The notes beneath the pieces are model-generated. The model ran no database searches, had not been told where the DNA came from, and saw only the letters and a list, made by a program, of their open reading frames with translations. Made by a program: the position numbers and the translations under genes. Source: Ilumatobacteraceae bacterium (GTDB lineage: Bacteria; Actinomycetota; Acidimicrobiia; Acidimicrobiales; Ilumatobacteraceae). Taken from it: 38,255 nt of DNA. Below, piece by piece: positions 19,730 to 26,394 of this stretch. The stretch lies in the NCBI GenBank assembly GCA_025463305.1, contig JAOBWK010000077.1:1-38255 (forward strand), read 5' to 3'. How positions within the stretch are numbered: position 1 is the stretch's first letter; every line of letters begins with the position of its first letter.

Positions 19730-19753
19730 CCGGCGTTTCTTCTACGGCGTACA
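19714..19753. repeat. Direct repeat TACGGCGTACA, second TetR-type site
   Basis: TACGGCGTACA occurs at 19714-19724 and again at 19743-19753, 29 bp apart (about three helical turns). The second copy lies immediately before the TetR start codon region. It suggests a second operator half on the TetR-gene side, allowing cooperative autorepression (inference). Confidence 0.55.
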
Positions 19754-19762
19754 GTGGAGGTC

Positions 19763-20431
19763 GTGGCATCGACAGCGACCCGTGGACGGCTCAGCCGGGA
19801 GGCACTCCTCGATGCCGCGCTCGCGCTCGCCGACAGCGAAGGGCTGCAGGCGCTGACGTTCCGGCGCCTGGCCGCGACCATGGGGGCCACCCCGATGGCC
19901 CTCTACTGGCACGTCGCCGACAAGGAGGCGCTCCTGGCTGCGCTGGGCGAACGGCTCTTCGCCGACGTCGAGCTCCCGGCACCGCGGCCCCGACGAACAT
20001 GGCACGCCGAGCTCCACGACGCGCTGGCCGCGCTGCTCACCGCGCTGGAGCGCCATCCGCGCGTCGCCCCGCTGGCGCTCACCACCGTGCTGATCTCCGA
20101 AGCCGGGCTCACCGTCGCGGAACGGGTGCTCGCGCTGATCTCCCAGGCCGGCTTCGACGACGAGACGGCCGCTCAGCACGGCGTGTTCGTGCTGTCCTCA
20201 CTCGTCATGCTCGTCACCGAGCAGCCGGGCGCAGAGGTGCGATCGACGGACCTCGACGACGCCGAGCGGGCGAGCAAGCGTGCCGCCCTGGCCGCATTGC
20301 CGGCCGCACGCTTCCCCTCCGTGGTCCGGATGGCCGACGTGCTGTCCTCGTGCCCGGACACCCGGGCGTACTACGAACGCGGCCTGGACATGCTCGTCCG
20401 CGGCCTGCGCGACACCGCCGCCGACCTCTGA
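19763..20431 (+). CDS. TetR-family regulator of the divergent MFS exporter (TetR_C type)
   Basis: A 222-residue regulator. The N-terminal HTH is REALLDAALALADSEGLQALTFRRLAATMG followed by ATPMALYWHVADKEALLAALGERLF. The remainder matches the TetR C-terminal all-alpha type (RPRRTWHAELHDALAALLTALERHP). It most likely represses the MFS exporter and itself. Start: GTG 19763 fits the family's usual N-terminus; GTG 19754 is possible, and the GGAGG at 19756-19760 is too close to 19763 for a standard spacing, so the start is uncertain by three codons. The inducer is presumably the exported compound. Confidence 0.9.
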   Translation: MASTATRGRLSREALLDAALALADSEGLQALTFRRLAATMGATPMALYWHVADKEALLAALGERLFADVELPAPRPRRTWHAELHDALAALLTALERHPRVAPLALTTVLISEAGLTVAERVLALISQAGFDDETAAQHGVFVLSSLVMLVTEQPGAEVRSTDLDDAERASKRAALAALPAARFPSVVRMADVLSSCPDTRAYYERGLDMLVRGLRDTAADL

Positions 20432-20525
20432 GCCCGTCGCCACCGTCGAACGCACCACGTGCACGACGCACCGAGCCAGCACGTCGCATCAGGCGTCTGC
20501 GTGCTCACGCGTTCGGTGCAGTGGA

Positions 20526-20650
20526 TCAGCCGCTGCCGTAGGGACGGGTCAGGATCTCGAGGTAGTGCCCGCCGTTGCTCAGGAAGTACACGCCACGGCC
20601 GCCGTCGTTGTGGTTGATCGCCTGCGAACGCCGCTGCATCGGATCTGCGT
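20526..20650 (-). pseudogene. C-terminal remnant of a VOC/glyoxalase gene
   Basis: About 40 codons ending in TGA at 20528-20526 read SQAINHNDGGRGVYFLSNGG then HYLEILTRPYGSG. This is the last strand pair of a VOC-fold protein (GVYFxDPDGHxLEILTRPYG in intact relatives), with the metal glutamate present. Nothing resembling the first 100 residues precedes it: the sequence at higher coordinates runs into a hairpin and the DUF222 gene. A truncated gene, probably cut when the DUF222-HNH gene arrived or by deletion. Confidence 0.6.
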
Positions 20651-20662
20651 GCGGACGCGCGG

Positions 20663-20694
20663 CTGACCGCACGCGTGTGGGCGCGTGCGGTCAG
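20663..20694 (-). terminator. 13-bp perfect hairpin downstream of the DUF222-HNH gene
   Basis: CTGACCGCACGCG (20663-20675) pairs fully with CGCGTGCGGTCAG (20682-20694) across a 6-nt loop. It starts 43 bp past the stop of the minus-strand HNH gene. There is no T-run, as usual in high-GC genomes; termination is the simplest reading, although it could also be a scar of an element end. Confidence 0.65.
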
Positions 20695-20737
20695 GTCGGA
20701 TGCTGTTGTTGCCGGCCGGGTCGGGCCCCGTCCCGGT

Positions 20738-22042
20738 TCAGTGGGGTTCGCGTTGGGCGACTTCGGTGCCGTCGGGCCGGTAGAGGTGCCAGCCGTACTC
20801 GTCGCGCTCGACGGTGTACTGGCCTGCGTGTTTGGCCCAGTTGTGGCCACCGCAGCCCGCACCGCCGTTCCAACTCGCGGTGACCCCGAAGTGTCGGACC
20901 CATTCCCTGGTGTGATCCACCTGCATCCGCCCGGACCGCCATAGGCAGCCGGGCCAAAAACATCGATCCCCCGCCAGGAGCACCGCATCACGCACCGCAC
21001 CCGTGAACAACCGCTTCCTGCGACCGAGATCGATCACGTGACCGTCCTTGGCGGTGACGATCCGTTGGACCTTGCCGATCAACGCGGCCAACGCCAGATC
21101 GATCAGATCGACCTGGGCACCCGACGACGTCTCACACAACCGCTTGCGCAACGACCGGTCGTCCGGTGCCGGCACCTCACCTGTCAACAGCAAGGCGAGG
21201 GCGTCTTCGAGGTCCTGTTCGGTGCAATGGATCACCACCAACGGCTCACGATCCGTCGCCTTGCTCGTCCCCACTGCCTTCAAACCCATCGCGATGAAGG
21301 CGTCATAACCGCGTTGCAGGTTGGTTCGGGCCAACGGGTACCGATCGGCCTGATCGCCATACAGGCTCCGACGCTCAGCGAGATCGGTCTCCAGCTCCGC
21401 TTCGATGTGCCGCTGCCAGATCTCGAAGAACATCTCCCCGGTCATCGCATCACCCTCGACACGCATCTCGAACCCGGCCCCGATCCGGTTGTAGGTGACA
21501 CGCCGGTTCTCACGACAGATCTCATGATCCTTGTGCGTGCCGTCCGGGTCCGCAGCCCGCAACCATCGCTGACAGTGCTGCTCGAAATCCAACGCGGTCG
21601 TGTACCGGGCCATCTCCACGAACGTGTCCTGCGCCGCCACCATGTGCTCACGCGCCCGCGGGTTCGCGTACAACCTCGACAACTCCCGCAACTGATCCAC
21701 ACCGATCTCACCCGCCGCATTCGCCGCCGCGACAACCGGCAACAGGGCGAGCATCTTCGCCGTCCGCACCCGCGCGTTCCCCGTGCGCTTGTCACAATTC
21801 GCGACCGCCGTCACCCACGCACCCGCCGTGTGATGCCGATCATCCAAATACGACAACGACGACTCCACCTCGGCCAACATCGCGGCCTGCAACGCCTGCA
21901 ACCGGCGCACCTCACGCTCCACCCGCAGATACGCCTCATCACGCCGATACCCCGACAACGAACAGAAATCCGCGAACGTCGGCAGCCGAACAGGAACGAC
22001 GGCGGCGTCAGCGACCGAGTCGTCGACAACATCCGAACTCAC
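20738..22042 (-). CDS. DUF222 / 13E12-repeat-like HNH endonuclease protein
   Basis: A 434-residue protein with an N-terminal helical DUF222 region (about 15-330) and a C-terminal HNH nuclease domain. The HNH part shows C361-x4-C366, the catalytic-type VDHT near 376, and GCGGHNWAKHAG carrying the N, H and further metal cysteine. GTG 22042 was selected because GGGAGG stands 8 bp upstream and the sequence before it is unlike the family. Such genes occur in many copies in actinobacteria (13E12 family) and are thought to be mobile or repeated elements; their biological role is unproven. It is divergent from the hsaD-like gene. Intact, with no frameshift seen. Confidence 0.88.
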   Translation of the reverse strand: MSSDVVDDSVADAAVVPVRLPTFADFCSLSGYRRDEAYLRVEREVRRLQALQAAMLAEVESSLSYLDDRHHTAGAWVTAVANCDKRTGNARVRTAKMLALLPVVAAANAAGEIGVDQLRELSRLYANPRAREHMVAAQDTFVEMARYTTALDFEQHCQRWLRAADPDGTHKDHEICRENRRVTYNRIGAGFEMRVEGDAMTGEMFFEIWQRHIEAELETDLAERRSLYGDQADRYPLARTNLQRGYDAFIAMGLKAVGTSKATDREPLVVIHCTEQDLEDALALLLTGEVPAPDDRSLRKRLCETSSGAQVDLIDLALAALIGKVQRIVTAKDGHVIDLGRRKRLFTGAVRDAVLLAGDRCFWPGCLWRSGRMQVDHTREWVRHFGVTASWNGGAGCGGHNWAKHAGQYTVERDEYGWHLYRPDGTEVAQREPH

Positions 22043-22208
22043 GCACACCACCTCCCACGAACACGCCAACGAACAACGAGGCCGGACGAACCGACGAGCC
22101 TGATCGGGGAAGATCAACTGTCGATCACCGTACTCAGGGGGTGTGACAGAGTTTCGGCGCCCGCCGCATCGCTCGCGTACCGACCAGCGTCGGCCGACGT
22201 GCTGGACT

Positions 22209-22225
22209 GTCGTCGTCACGACGAC
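22209..22225. promoter_or_regulatory. 17-bp palindrome in front of the meta-cleavage operon
   Basis: GTCGTCGT, a central C at 22217, then ACGACGAC: perfect over 8 bp on each side. It ends 11 bp before ATG 22237, just ahead of the GAGGGGG ribosome site (22226-22232). It may be an operator for the HsaD-A-C-like operon, but CGT/ACG repeats are frequent in this genome, so chance is possible. No KstR-type motif (AAC..GTT pair) was found in this gap. Confidence 0.4.
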
Positions 22226-22236
22226 GAGGGGGTCGG

Positions 22237-23091
22237 ATGTCCGTTGACGCAAGGTACTCCGCGACCAGCCGCACAGTGCAGGTCGCGGGAGGGGAACTGC
22301 ACTACCACGAGGCCGGCGACGGGCCGCCGCTCTTGTTGCTGCACGGATCGGGGCCGGGCGTCAGCGCGTGGGCGAACTTCCGCGGCAACCTCGACACGTT
22401 CGCCAACCGCTTCCACACGTACGCACTCGACCTGCCGGGCTTCGGTGTGAGCCACGACGTCGCCGGCAGCCCGGTGATGGTCGCACCAGACGCGGTCCTC
22501 GAGTTCCTCGACGCGCTGGGACTGGAGCGGGTGTCGATCCTCGGCAACTCGCTCGGCGGTGGCGTCGCCGCTCGACTCGCGGCCGCGCATCCGGGTCGCA
22601 TCGATCGTCTCGTGACGATGGGCGGCGTCGGCGTCTCCCTGCTCAGCGCGACGCCGGCGGAGGGCATCAAGCTGCTCGTCGAGTTCGTCGAGGACCCGAC
22701 TCGCCCGCGCCTCGTCGCGTGGATGGAGTCGATGGTGTCCGATCCTGCCTTCCTCACCGACGAGTTCGTGCAGTTGCGGTGGGAGGCGGCGACCGAGCCG
22801 CGTGCACTTGCGGCGATCCGCCAGATGTACAACCGGGCGATGCTCGGGATGCTCCGCCCGATCATGCTCGGCTCGTCGGCGTCGTTCGACTACCTGCCCA
22901 AGATCCAGGCACCGACGTTGATCACGTGGGGTCGCGACGATCGAGTGACGCCGCTCGACGCCGCACTGCTGCCGATGCGGCTGATCCCGAAGTGCGAGCT
23001 GCACGTGTTCCCCGACTGCGGTCACTGGGCGATGATCGAGCAGCAGGCAGCGTTCGAATCCGTCGTCCTCGAGTTCCTGGGGCGGCCATGA
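22237..23091 (+). CDS. hsaD: Meta-cleavage product hydrolase (HsaD/BphD-like alpha/beta hydrolase)
   Basis: A 284-residue C-C bond hydrolase. Triad: S105 in GNSLGGG, D235 in GRDDRV, H263 in CGHW; oxyanion segment LLHGSGPGVSAWANF near 35-48, which is diagnostic of the MhpC/BphD/HsaD family. In steroid degraders HsaD cleaves the ring-opened secosteroid 4,9-DSHA to HHD and a ring C/D propionate. The start at 22237 has GAGGGGG 4 bp upstream. Its stop overlaps the next gene (ATGA), and the next two genes encode the preceding steps. The symbol rests on the hsaA- and hsaC-like neighbours; an equivalent enzyme for another aromatic remains possible. Confidence 0.82.
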   Translation: MSVDARYSATSRTVQVAGGELHYHEAGDGPPLLLLHGSGPGVSAWANFRGNLDTFANRFHTYALDLPGFGVSHDVAGSPVMVAPDAVLEFLDALGLERVSILGNSLGGGVAARLAAAHPGRIDRLVTMGGVGVSLLSATPAEGIKLLVEFVEDPTRPRLVAWMESMVSDPAFLTDEFVQLRWEAATEPRALAAIRQMYNRAMLGMLRPIMLGSSASFDYLPKIQAPTLITWGRDDRVTPLDAALLPMRLIPKCELHVFPDCGHWAMIEQQAAFESVVLEFLGRP

Positions 23092-24266
23092 GCACGGTGG
23101 CGCACGAGGTGCTCGACCGGGTGCGCGAGCTCGCCCCGAAGCTGCGCGAGCGAGGTGCGGCGCACGACGACGCGCGCCGCCTCGTCGACCAGACGGTGAG
23201 CGACCTGCGCGACTCGGGCGTGATGCGGCTGATGCAGCCGGCCCGCTACGGCGGCTACGAAGCAGATCCGCTCGTGTTCTACGAGTGCGTCCTCGCGATC
23301 GCCGCGGCCGATGGCGCGAGCGGCTGGGTCACCGGCGTCGTCGGCGTCCATCCGTGGCAGCTCGCGCTCTGCGACGACCGGCTGCAGCACGAGATCTGGG
23401 GCGCCGATCCGGACACATGGGTGTCGTCCACCTACATGCCCGGCGGTCTCGTCACCGCTGCCGACGACGGCTACCGGCTGAGCGGTCGGTGGCGGTTCTC
23501 GTCGGGCTCGGACCTGTGCTCGTGGGTGATCCTCGGCACGGTGATCCAGGATGCGAACGACGAGTTCGGCCTCGGCCCGCAGGTGATCCTGCCCCGCTCC
23601 GACTACGCCGTCGTCGACACGTGGCGGACGATGGGCCTGCGCGGCACGGGCAGCAACGACATCGTCGTCGACGACGCCTTCATCCCGTCGTACCGCACGG
23701 TCTCGTTCCCGAGCCTCAACGACGGCACCGCGCCCGGCCGAGCCGGCAACCCGGGGCCGCTCTACGGGCTGACGTTCGGGGCGCTGTTCGCCAACTCGAT
23801 CACCGCGCCGATCATCGGGATGGCCGAGGGCATGGTCGCCGAGGCCGTCGACTTCTACCGCACCCGGCAGAGCATGGCGTTCGGCAAGACGCTCGACACC
23901 GATCCGTACACGATGGCAGCGATCGGCGACGCCGCTCGAGAGGTCGACGCCTGCCGGCTGCTGCTGATGCGCGACGTCGGCGAGATGTACGAGGGCGCGC
24001 AGGCCGGCACGCATCCGTCGATGGACGACCGCATCCGCGCCCGCCGCGATCAGGTCGCCGGCGGACGCCGCGCACTGCGCGCGATCGACGAGCTGTTCGA
24101 CCGAGCCGGCGCCGGAGCGATCTTCACCGACAGCCCGATGCAGCGCCTGTTCCGCGATGCGCATGCGGCGCGCCACCACACCGCGCTCACCCCGCTCGAG
24201 CCGGCGTTGTCCGGCTGGGCCCGCCACGCGATGGGCCTCGGCCCGGCAGGAGACCCACTCGCATGA
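23088..24266 (+). CDS. hsaA: Flavin-dependent monooxygenase (HsaA-like, acyl-CoA-dehydrogenase fold)
   Basis: A 392-residue group D flavoprotein monooxygenase. The acyl-CoA dehydrogenase N-domain contains LRDSGVMRLMQPARYGGYEADP, with the family's SGWVTGVVGVHPWQLAL in place of the dehydrogenase active-site surroundings. The middle beta-domain has SGRWRFSSGSDLCSWVILG and MGLRGTGSNDIVVDDAFIP; the C-domain is helical. HsaA hydroxylates the aromatic ring A of 3-HSA to the catechol 3,4-DHSA and needs reduced flavin from a reductase (HsaB). No reductase gene follows here, so it must be encoded elsewhere. Both ends overlap neighbours by ATGA. An HpaB-type or other phenol substrate is the alternative. 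Confidence 0.82.
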   Translation: MSTVAHEVLDRVRELAPKLRERGAAHDDARRLVDQTVSDLRDSGVMRLMQPARYGGYEADPLVFYECVLAIAAADGASGWVTGVVGVHPWQLALCDDRLQHEIWGADPDTWVSSTYMPGGLVTAADDGYRLSGRWRFSSGSDLCSWVILGTVIQDANDEFGLGPQVILPRSDYAVVDTWRTMGLRGTGSNDIVVDDAFIPSYRTVSFPSLNDGTAPGRAGNPGPLYGLTFGALFANSITAPIIGMAEGMVAEAVDFYRTRQSMAFGKTLDTDPYTMAAIGDAAREVDACRLLLMRDVGEMYEGAQAGTHPSMDDRIRARRDQVAGGRRALRAIDELFDRAGAGAIFTDSPMQRLFRDAHAARHHTALTPLEPALSGWARHAMGLGPAGDPLA

Positions 24267-25138
24267 CCGCCACCTCTTCCCCGCTGATCCACTCGCTCGG
24301 GTACCTGCGCTTGCGCAGCCCGAACGTCGAGGCCTGGCGCACGTACGGCGCCGACGTCCTCGGCCTGATGCCGGTCGACGTCAACGGCGCGCTCGGGTTC
24401 CGCTGGGACCACTACCCCTACCGGCTCGTGATCGAGGAGGGCCCGACGGCCGAGCTCGTGGCCGTCGGGTTCGAGGTCGGCGACGACCAACGCCTCGCCG
24501 CCGTCACATCCGTGTTGTCAGCGGCCGGCATCGACGTGCACGCTGGTTCCGCTGCCGACGCGGCCTCTCGATTGGTCAGCGGCGTCGCCTCGTTCACCGA
24601 TCCGGACGGCCTGCCCGTCGAGCTGTTCCACGGGCCGATCCTCGATCACCGACCCCTCGTGACGCCGCTCGTCTCCGGCTTCGTCACCGGCTCGATGGGA
24701 CTCGGCCACGTCGTGCTCAACAGCGACGACGCCGATGCCGCCGTCGCGTTCTACCGCGACGTGCTCGGCTTCCACCGCCGCAACACGTGGTACCTCGGAT
24801 CGATGGCGATGCACTTCCTCGGCTGCAACCCGCGGCACCACACGCTCGCCTATGCGCAGGGCCTCGGCATGCCCGGCAAGCTGATGCACTTCATGGTCGA
24901 GGCCGCCACGATCGACGACGTCGGCTACGCCCAGGACCGCTGTCAGGACGCCGGCATCCCGATCGCGATGGGCCTCGGCCGGCACACCAACGACCACATG
25001 ATCTCGTTCTACTCCGTGTCCCCCGACGGCTCGATGGTCGAGTTCGGCTGGGGCGCCCGCCAGGTCCCCGAACCCGACGAGGAGACCACGTACCAGATCA
25101 CCAAGCCCAGCTTCTGGGGCCACCGCCCGATCCGGTGA
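24263..25138 (+). CDS. hsaC: Extradiol ring-cleavage dioxygenase (HsaC/BphC type, VOC fold)
   Basis: A 291-residue two-domain type I extradiol dioxygenase. Iron ligands are visible in the C-terminal domain at H149 (GLGHVVL), H209 (KLMHFMVE) and E260 (SMVEFGWG). The second-shell residues near H193, H241/H245 and Y250 occupy the same places as H195, H241 and Y250 of BphC. The N-terminal VOC domain lacks metal ligands, as in the family. It cleaves a catechol next to a hydroxyl (3,4-DHSA in the steroid pathway), giving the substrate of the HsaD-like hydrolase. The start at 24263 overlaps the hsaA stop. It is last in the operon; the ArsR operator follows. Confidence 0.88.
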   Translation: MTATSSPLIHSLGYLRLRSPNVEAWRTYGADVLGLMPVDVNGALGFRWDHYPYRLVIEEGPTAELVAVGFEVGDDQRLAAVTSVLSAAGIDVHAGSAADAASRLVSGVASFTDPDGLPVELFHGPILDHRPLVTPLVSGFVTGSMGLGHVVLNSDDADAAVAFYRDVLGFHRRNTWYLGSMAMHFLGCNPRHHTLAYAQGLGMPGKLMHFMVEAATIDDVGYAQDRCQDAGIPIAMGLGRHTNDHMISFYSVSPDGSMVEFGWGARQVPEPDEETTYQITKPSFWGHRPIR

Positions 25139-25164
25139 CCATCAGCGCGCTGCCGCCTTGTTCC

Positions 25165-25180
25165 ATCAACCTGGTTTGAT
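25165..25180. promoter_or_regulatory. ArsR-type operator ATCAA-N6-TTGAT
   Basis: ATCAA (25165-25169) and TTGAT (25176-25180) form the spaced AT-rich palindrome typical of ArsR/SmtB operators, 14 bp before the GTG start at 25195. With TTCCATC before it and TCTATTCT after it, this is also the only promoter-like AT-rich patch in the gap. Autorepression of the arsR-arsC fusion gene is expected. Confidence 0.75.
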
Positions 25181-25194
25181 CTATTCTCGGCAGC

Positions 25195-25974
25195 GTGCCG
25201 ACTGCGACGACCGCCCGCCGACCAGCTCCGCCGAGCTTCATCGGACTCGCCGGGCATCCGGTGCGATGGGATCTGCTGACCGAGCTGGCTCGGAGCGATC
25301 GCCACGTGAACGAGCTGACCCGCCTCGTCGGCCAGCCCCAAGCGCTGGTGTCGTACCACCTCAGCCGGCTGCGCGCCGGCGGGTTGGTGTCGTCGCGGCG
25401 GAGCGCGCACGACGGCCGGGCCAGCTACTACCGCCTCGATCTGACCAGCTGCGGTCACGCCCTCGCCGCGACCGGTTCATCGCTGCACCCCGGTCTCGTG
25501 CTGGAACCGGCGACCGTGGCTCCGTCACCCAGCCCTGGCCGTCGTCGCCGACCACAGGCCCGCGTGCTGTTCGCGTGCACCGGCAACGGCACCCGATCAC
25601 AGATCGCCGAGACACTGCTCCGACAACTCGCCGGAGATCGGGTCGACGTCATGAGCGGCGGCAGCCATCCCAAGCCCATCCACCCGAACACTGTGCGCGT
25701 GCTCGCCGAACGAGGCATCGACATCCGCGACCGCCTGTCGAAGTCGCTGGGCGAGTTCGACGGCGACCGCTTCGACATCATCGTCACCCTGTGCGACAAG
25801 GTCCGCGAGGCCTGCCCGGAGTTCTCCAGCCAGACGCAGGCCATCCACTGGAGCATCGCCGACCCGAGCCGCGAGGCGTTGCCCGTGTTCCGAGCCCTCG
25901 CCGCCGACCTCGAAACGCGCATCAGGTTCCTCATCGCCACCATCGACCAACAGCTCGAGGAGAACAGACCATGA
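25195..25974 (+). CDS. ArsR regulator fused to a low-molecular-weight-phosphatase arsenate reductase
   Basis: A 259-residue two-domain protein. Residues 15-85 are an ArsR winged helix (PVRWDLLTELARSD, recognition helix around QALVSYHLSRLRAGGLV, wing SAHDGRASYYRL). Residues 122-259 are an LMW-PTP/ArsC domain: P-loop C128-x5-R (CTGNGTRS), redox pair C200-x6-C207 (CDKVREAC) and general acid D223 in IADP. The C-x6-C pair matches the resolving cysteines of thioredoxin-linked pI258 ArsC, so arsenate reduction is likely. The usual arsenite-sensing Cys motif of the ArsR helix (CxC near the recognition region) is absent; C86 is the only cysteine in that half. Starts at GTG 25195. Stop overlaps the next VOC gene (ATGA). 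Confidence 0.87.
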   Translation: MPTATTARRPAPPSFIGLAGHPVRWDLLTELARSDRHVNELTRLVGQPQALVSYHLSRLRAGGLVSSRRSAHDGRASYYRLDLTSCGHALAATGSSLHPGLVLEPATVAPSPSPGRRRRPQARVLFACTGNGTRSQIAETLLRQLAGDRVDVMSGGSHPKPIHPNTVRVLAERGIDIRDRLSKSLGEFDGDRFDIIVTLCDKVREACPEFSSQTQAIHWSIADPSREALPVFRALAADLETRIRFLIATIDQQLEENRP

Positions 25975-26366
25975 CCGACCGTGATTACGGCAGCGTCCGC
26001 TACATCGTCGACGACGTGGCGGCGTCGATCGACTTCTACACGACGCACCTCGGCTTCACCATCCTCACCAACGCCGCGCCCGCGTTCGCCGACGTGGCGC
26101 GCGGCAACCTGCGCCTGCTGCTGAGCGGCCCGCTCAGCTCCGGCGCCCGCACCCTCCCCGACGGCCGCCAGCCGGCGCCCGGCGGTTGGAGCCGGATCCA
26201 CCTCGTGATCGACGACCTCCCCGGCGAAGTCGCCCGCATGACCGCGAACGGCGTCACGTTCCGCAGCGACATCATCTCCGGCCCGGGCGGTCAGCAGGTC
26301 GTCCTCGACGACCCGTCCGGCAATCCCATCGAGCTCTTCCAACCCGCCGCCCGGCCCGCCTCGTAG
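25971..26366 (+). CDS. VOC-superfamily protein following the arsenical fusion gene
   Basis: A 131-residue VOC-fold protein: first module VRYIVDDVAASIDFYTTHLGFTI, second IHLVIDDLPGEVARMTANGVTFRS, closing VVLDDPSGNPIELFQP with the metal glutamate. The stop of the ArsR-ArsC gene overlaps its ATG, so it shares the arsenic operator. ArsI, the C-As lyase, is a VOC protein, but it needs conserved cysteines for trivalent organoarsenicals and this one has none. A role in methylated-arsenic or general electrophile handling is open. Confidence 0.82.
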   Translation: MTDRDYGSVRYIVDDVAASIDFYTTHLGFTILTNAAPAFADVARGNLRLLLSGPLSSGARTLPDGRQPAPGGWSRIHLVIDDLPGEVARMTANGVTFRSDIISGPGGQQVVLDDPSGNPIELFQPAARPAS

Positions 26367-26394
26367 AGCCGGTCGAGTTCGTTCGCGCGCTGGG

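Noticed and set aside
25971..26366. ArsI C-As lyase
   Set aside because: VOC fold and arsenic context fit, but the protein contains no cysteine at all, and ArsI needs them.
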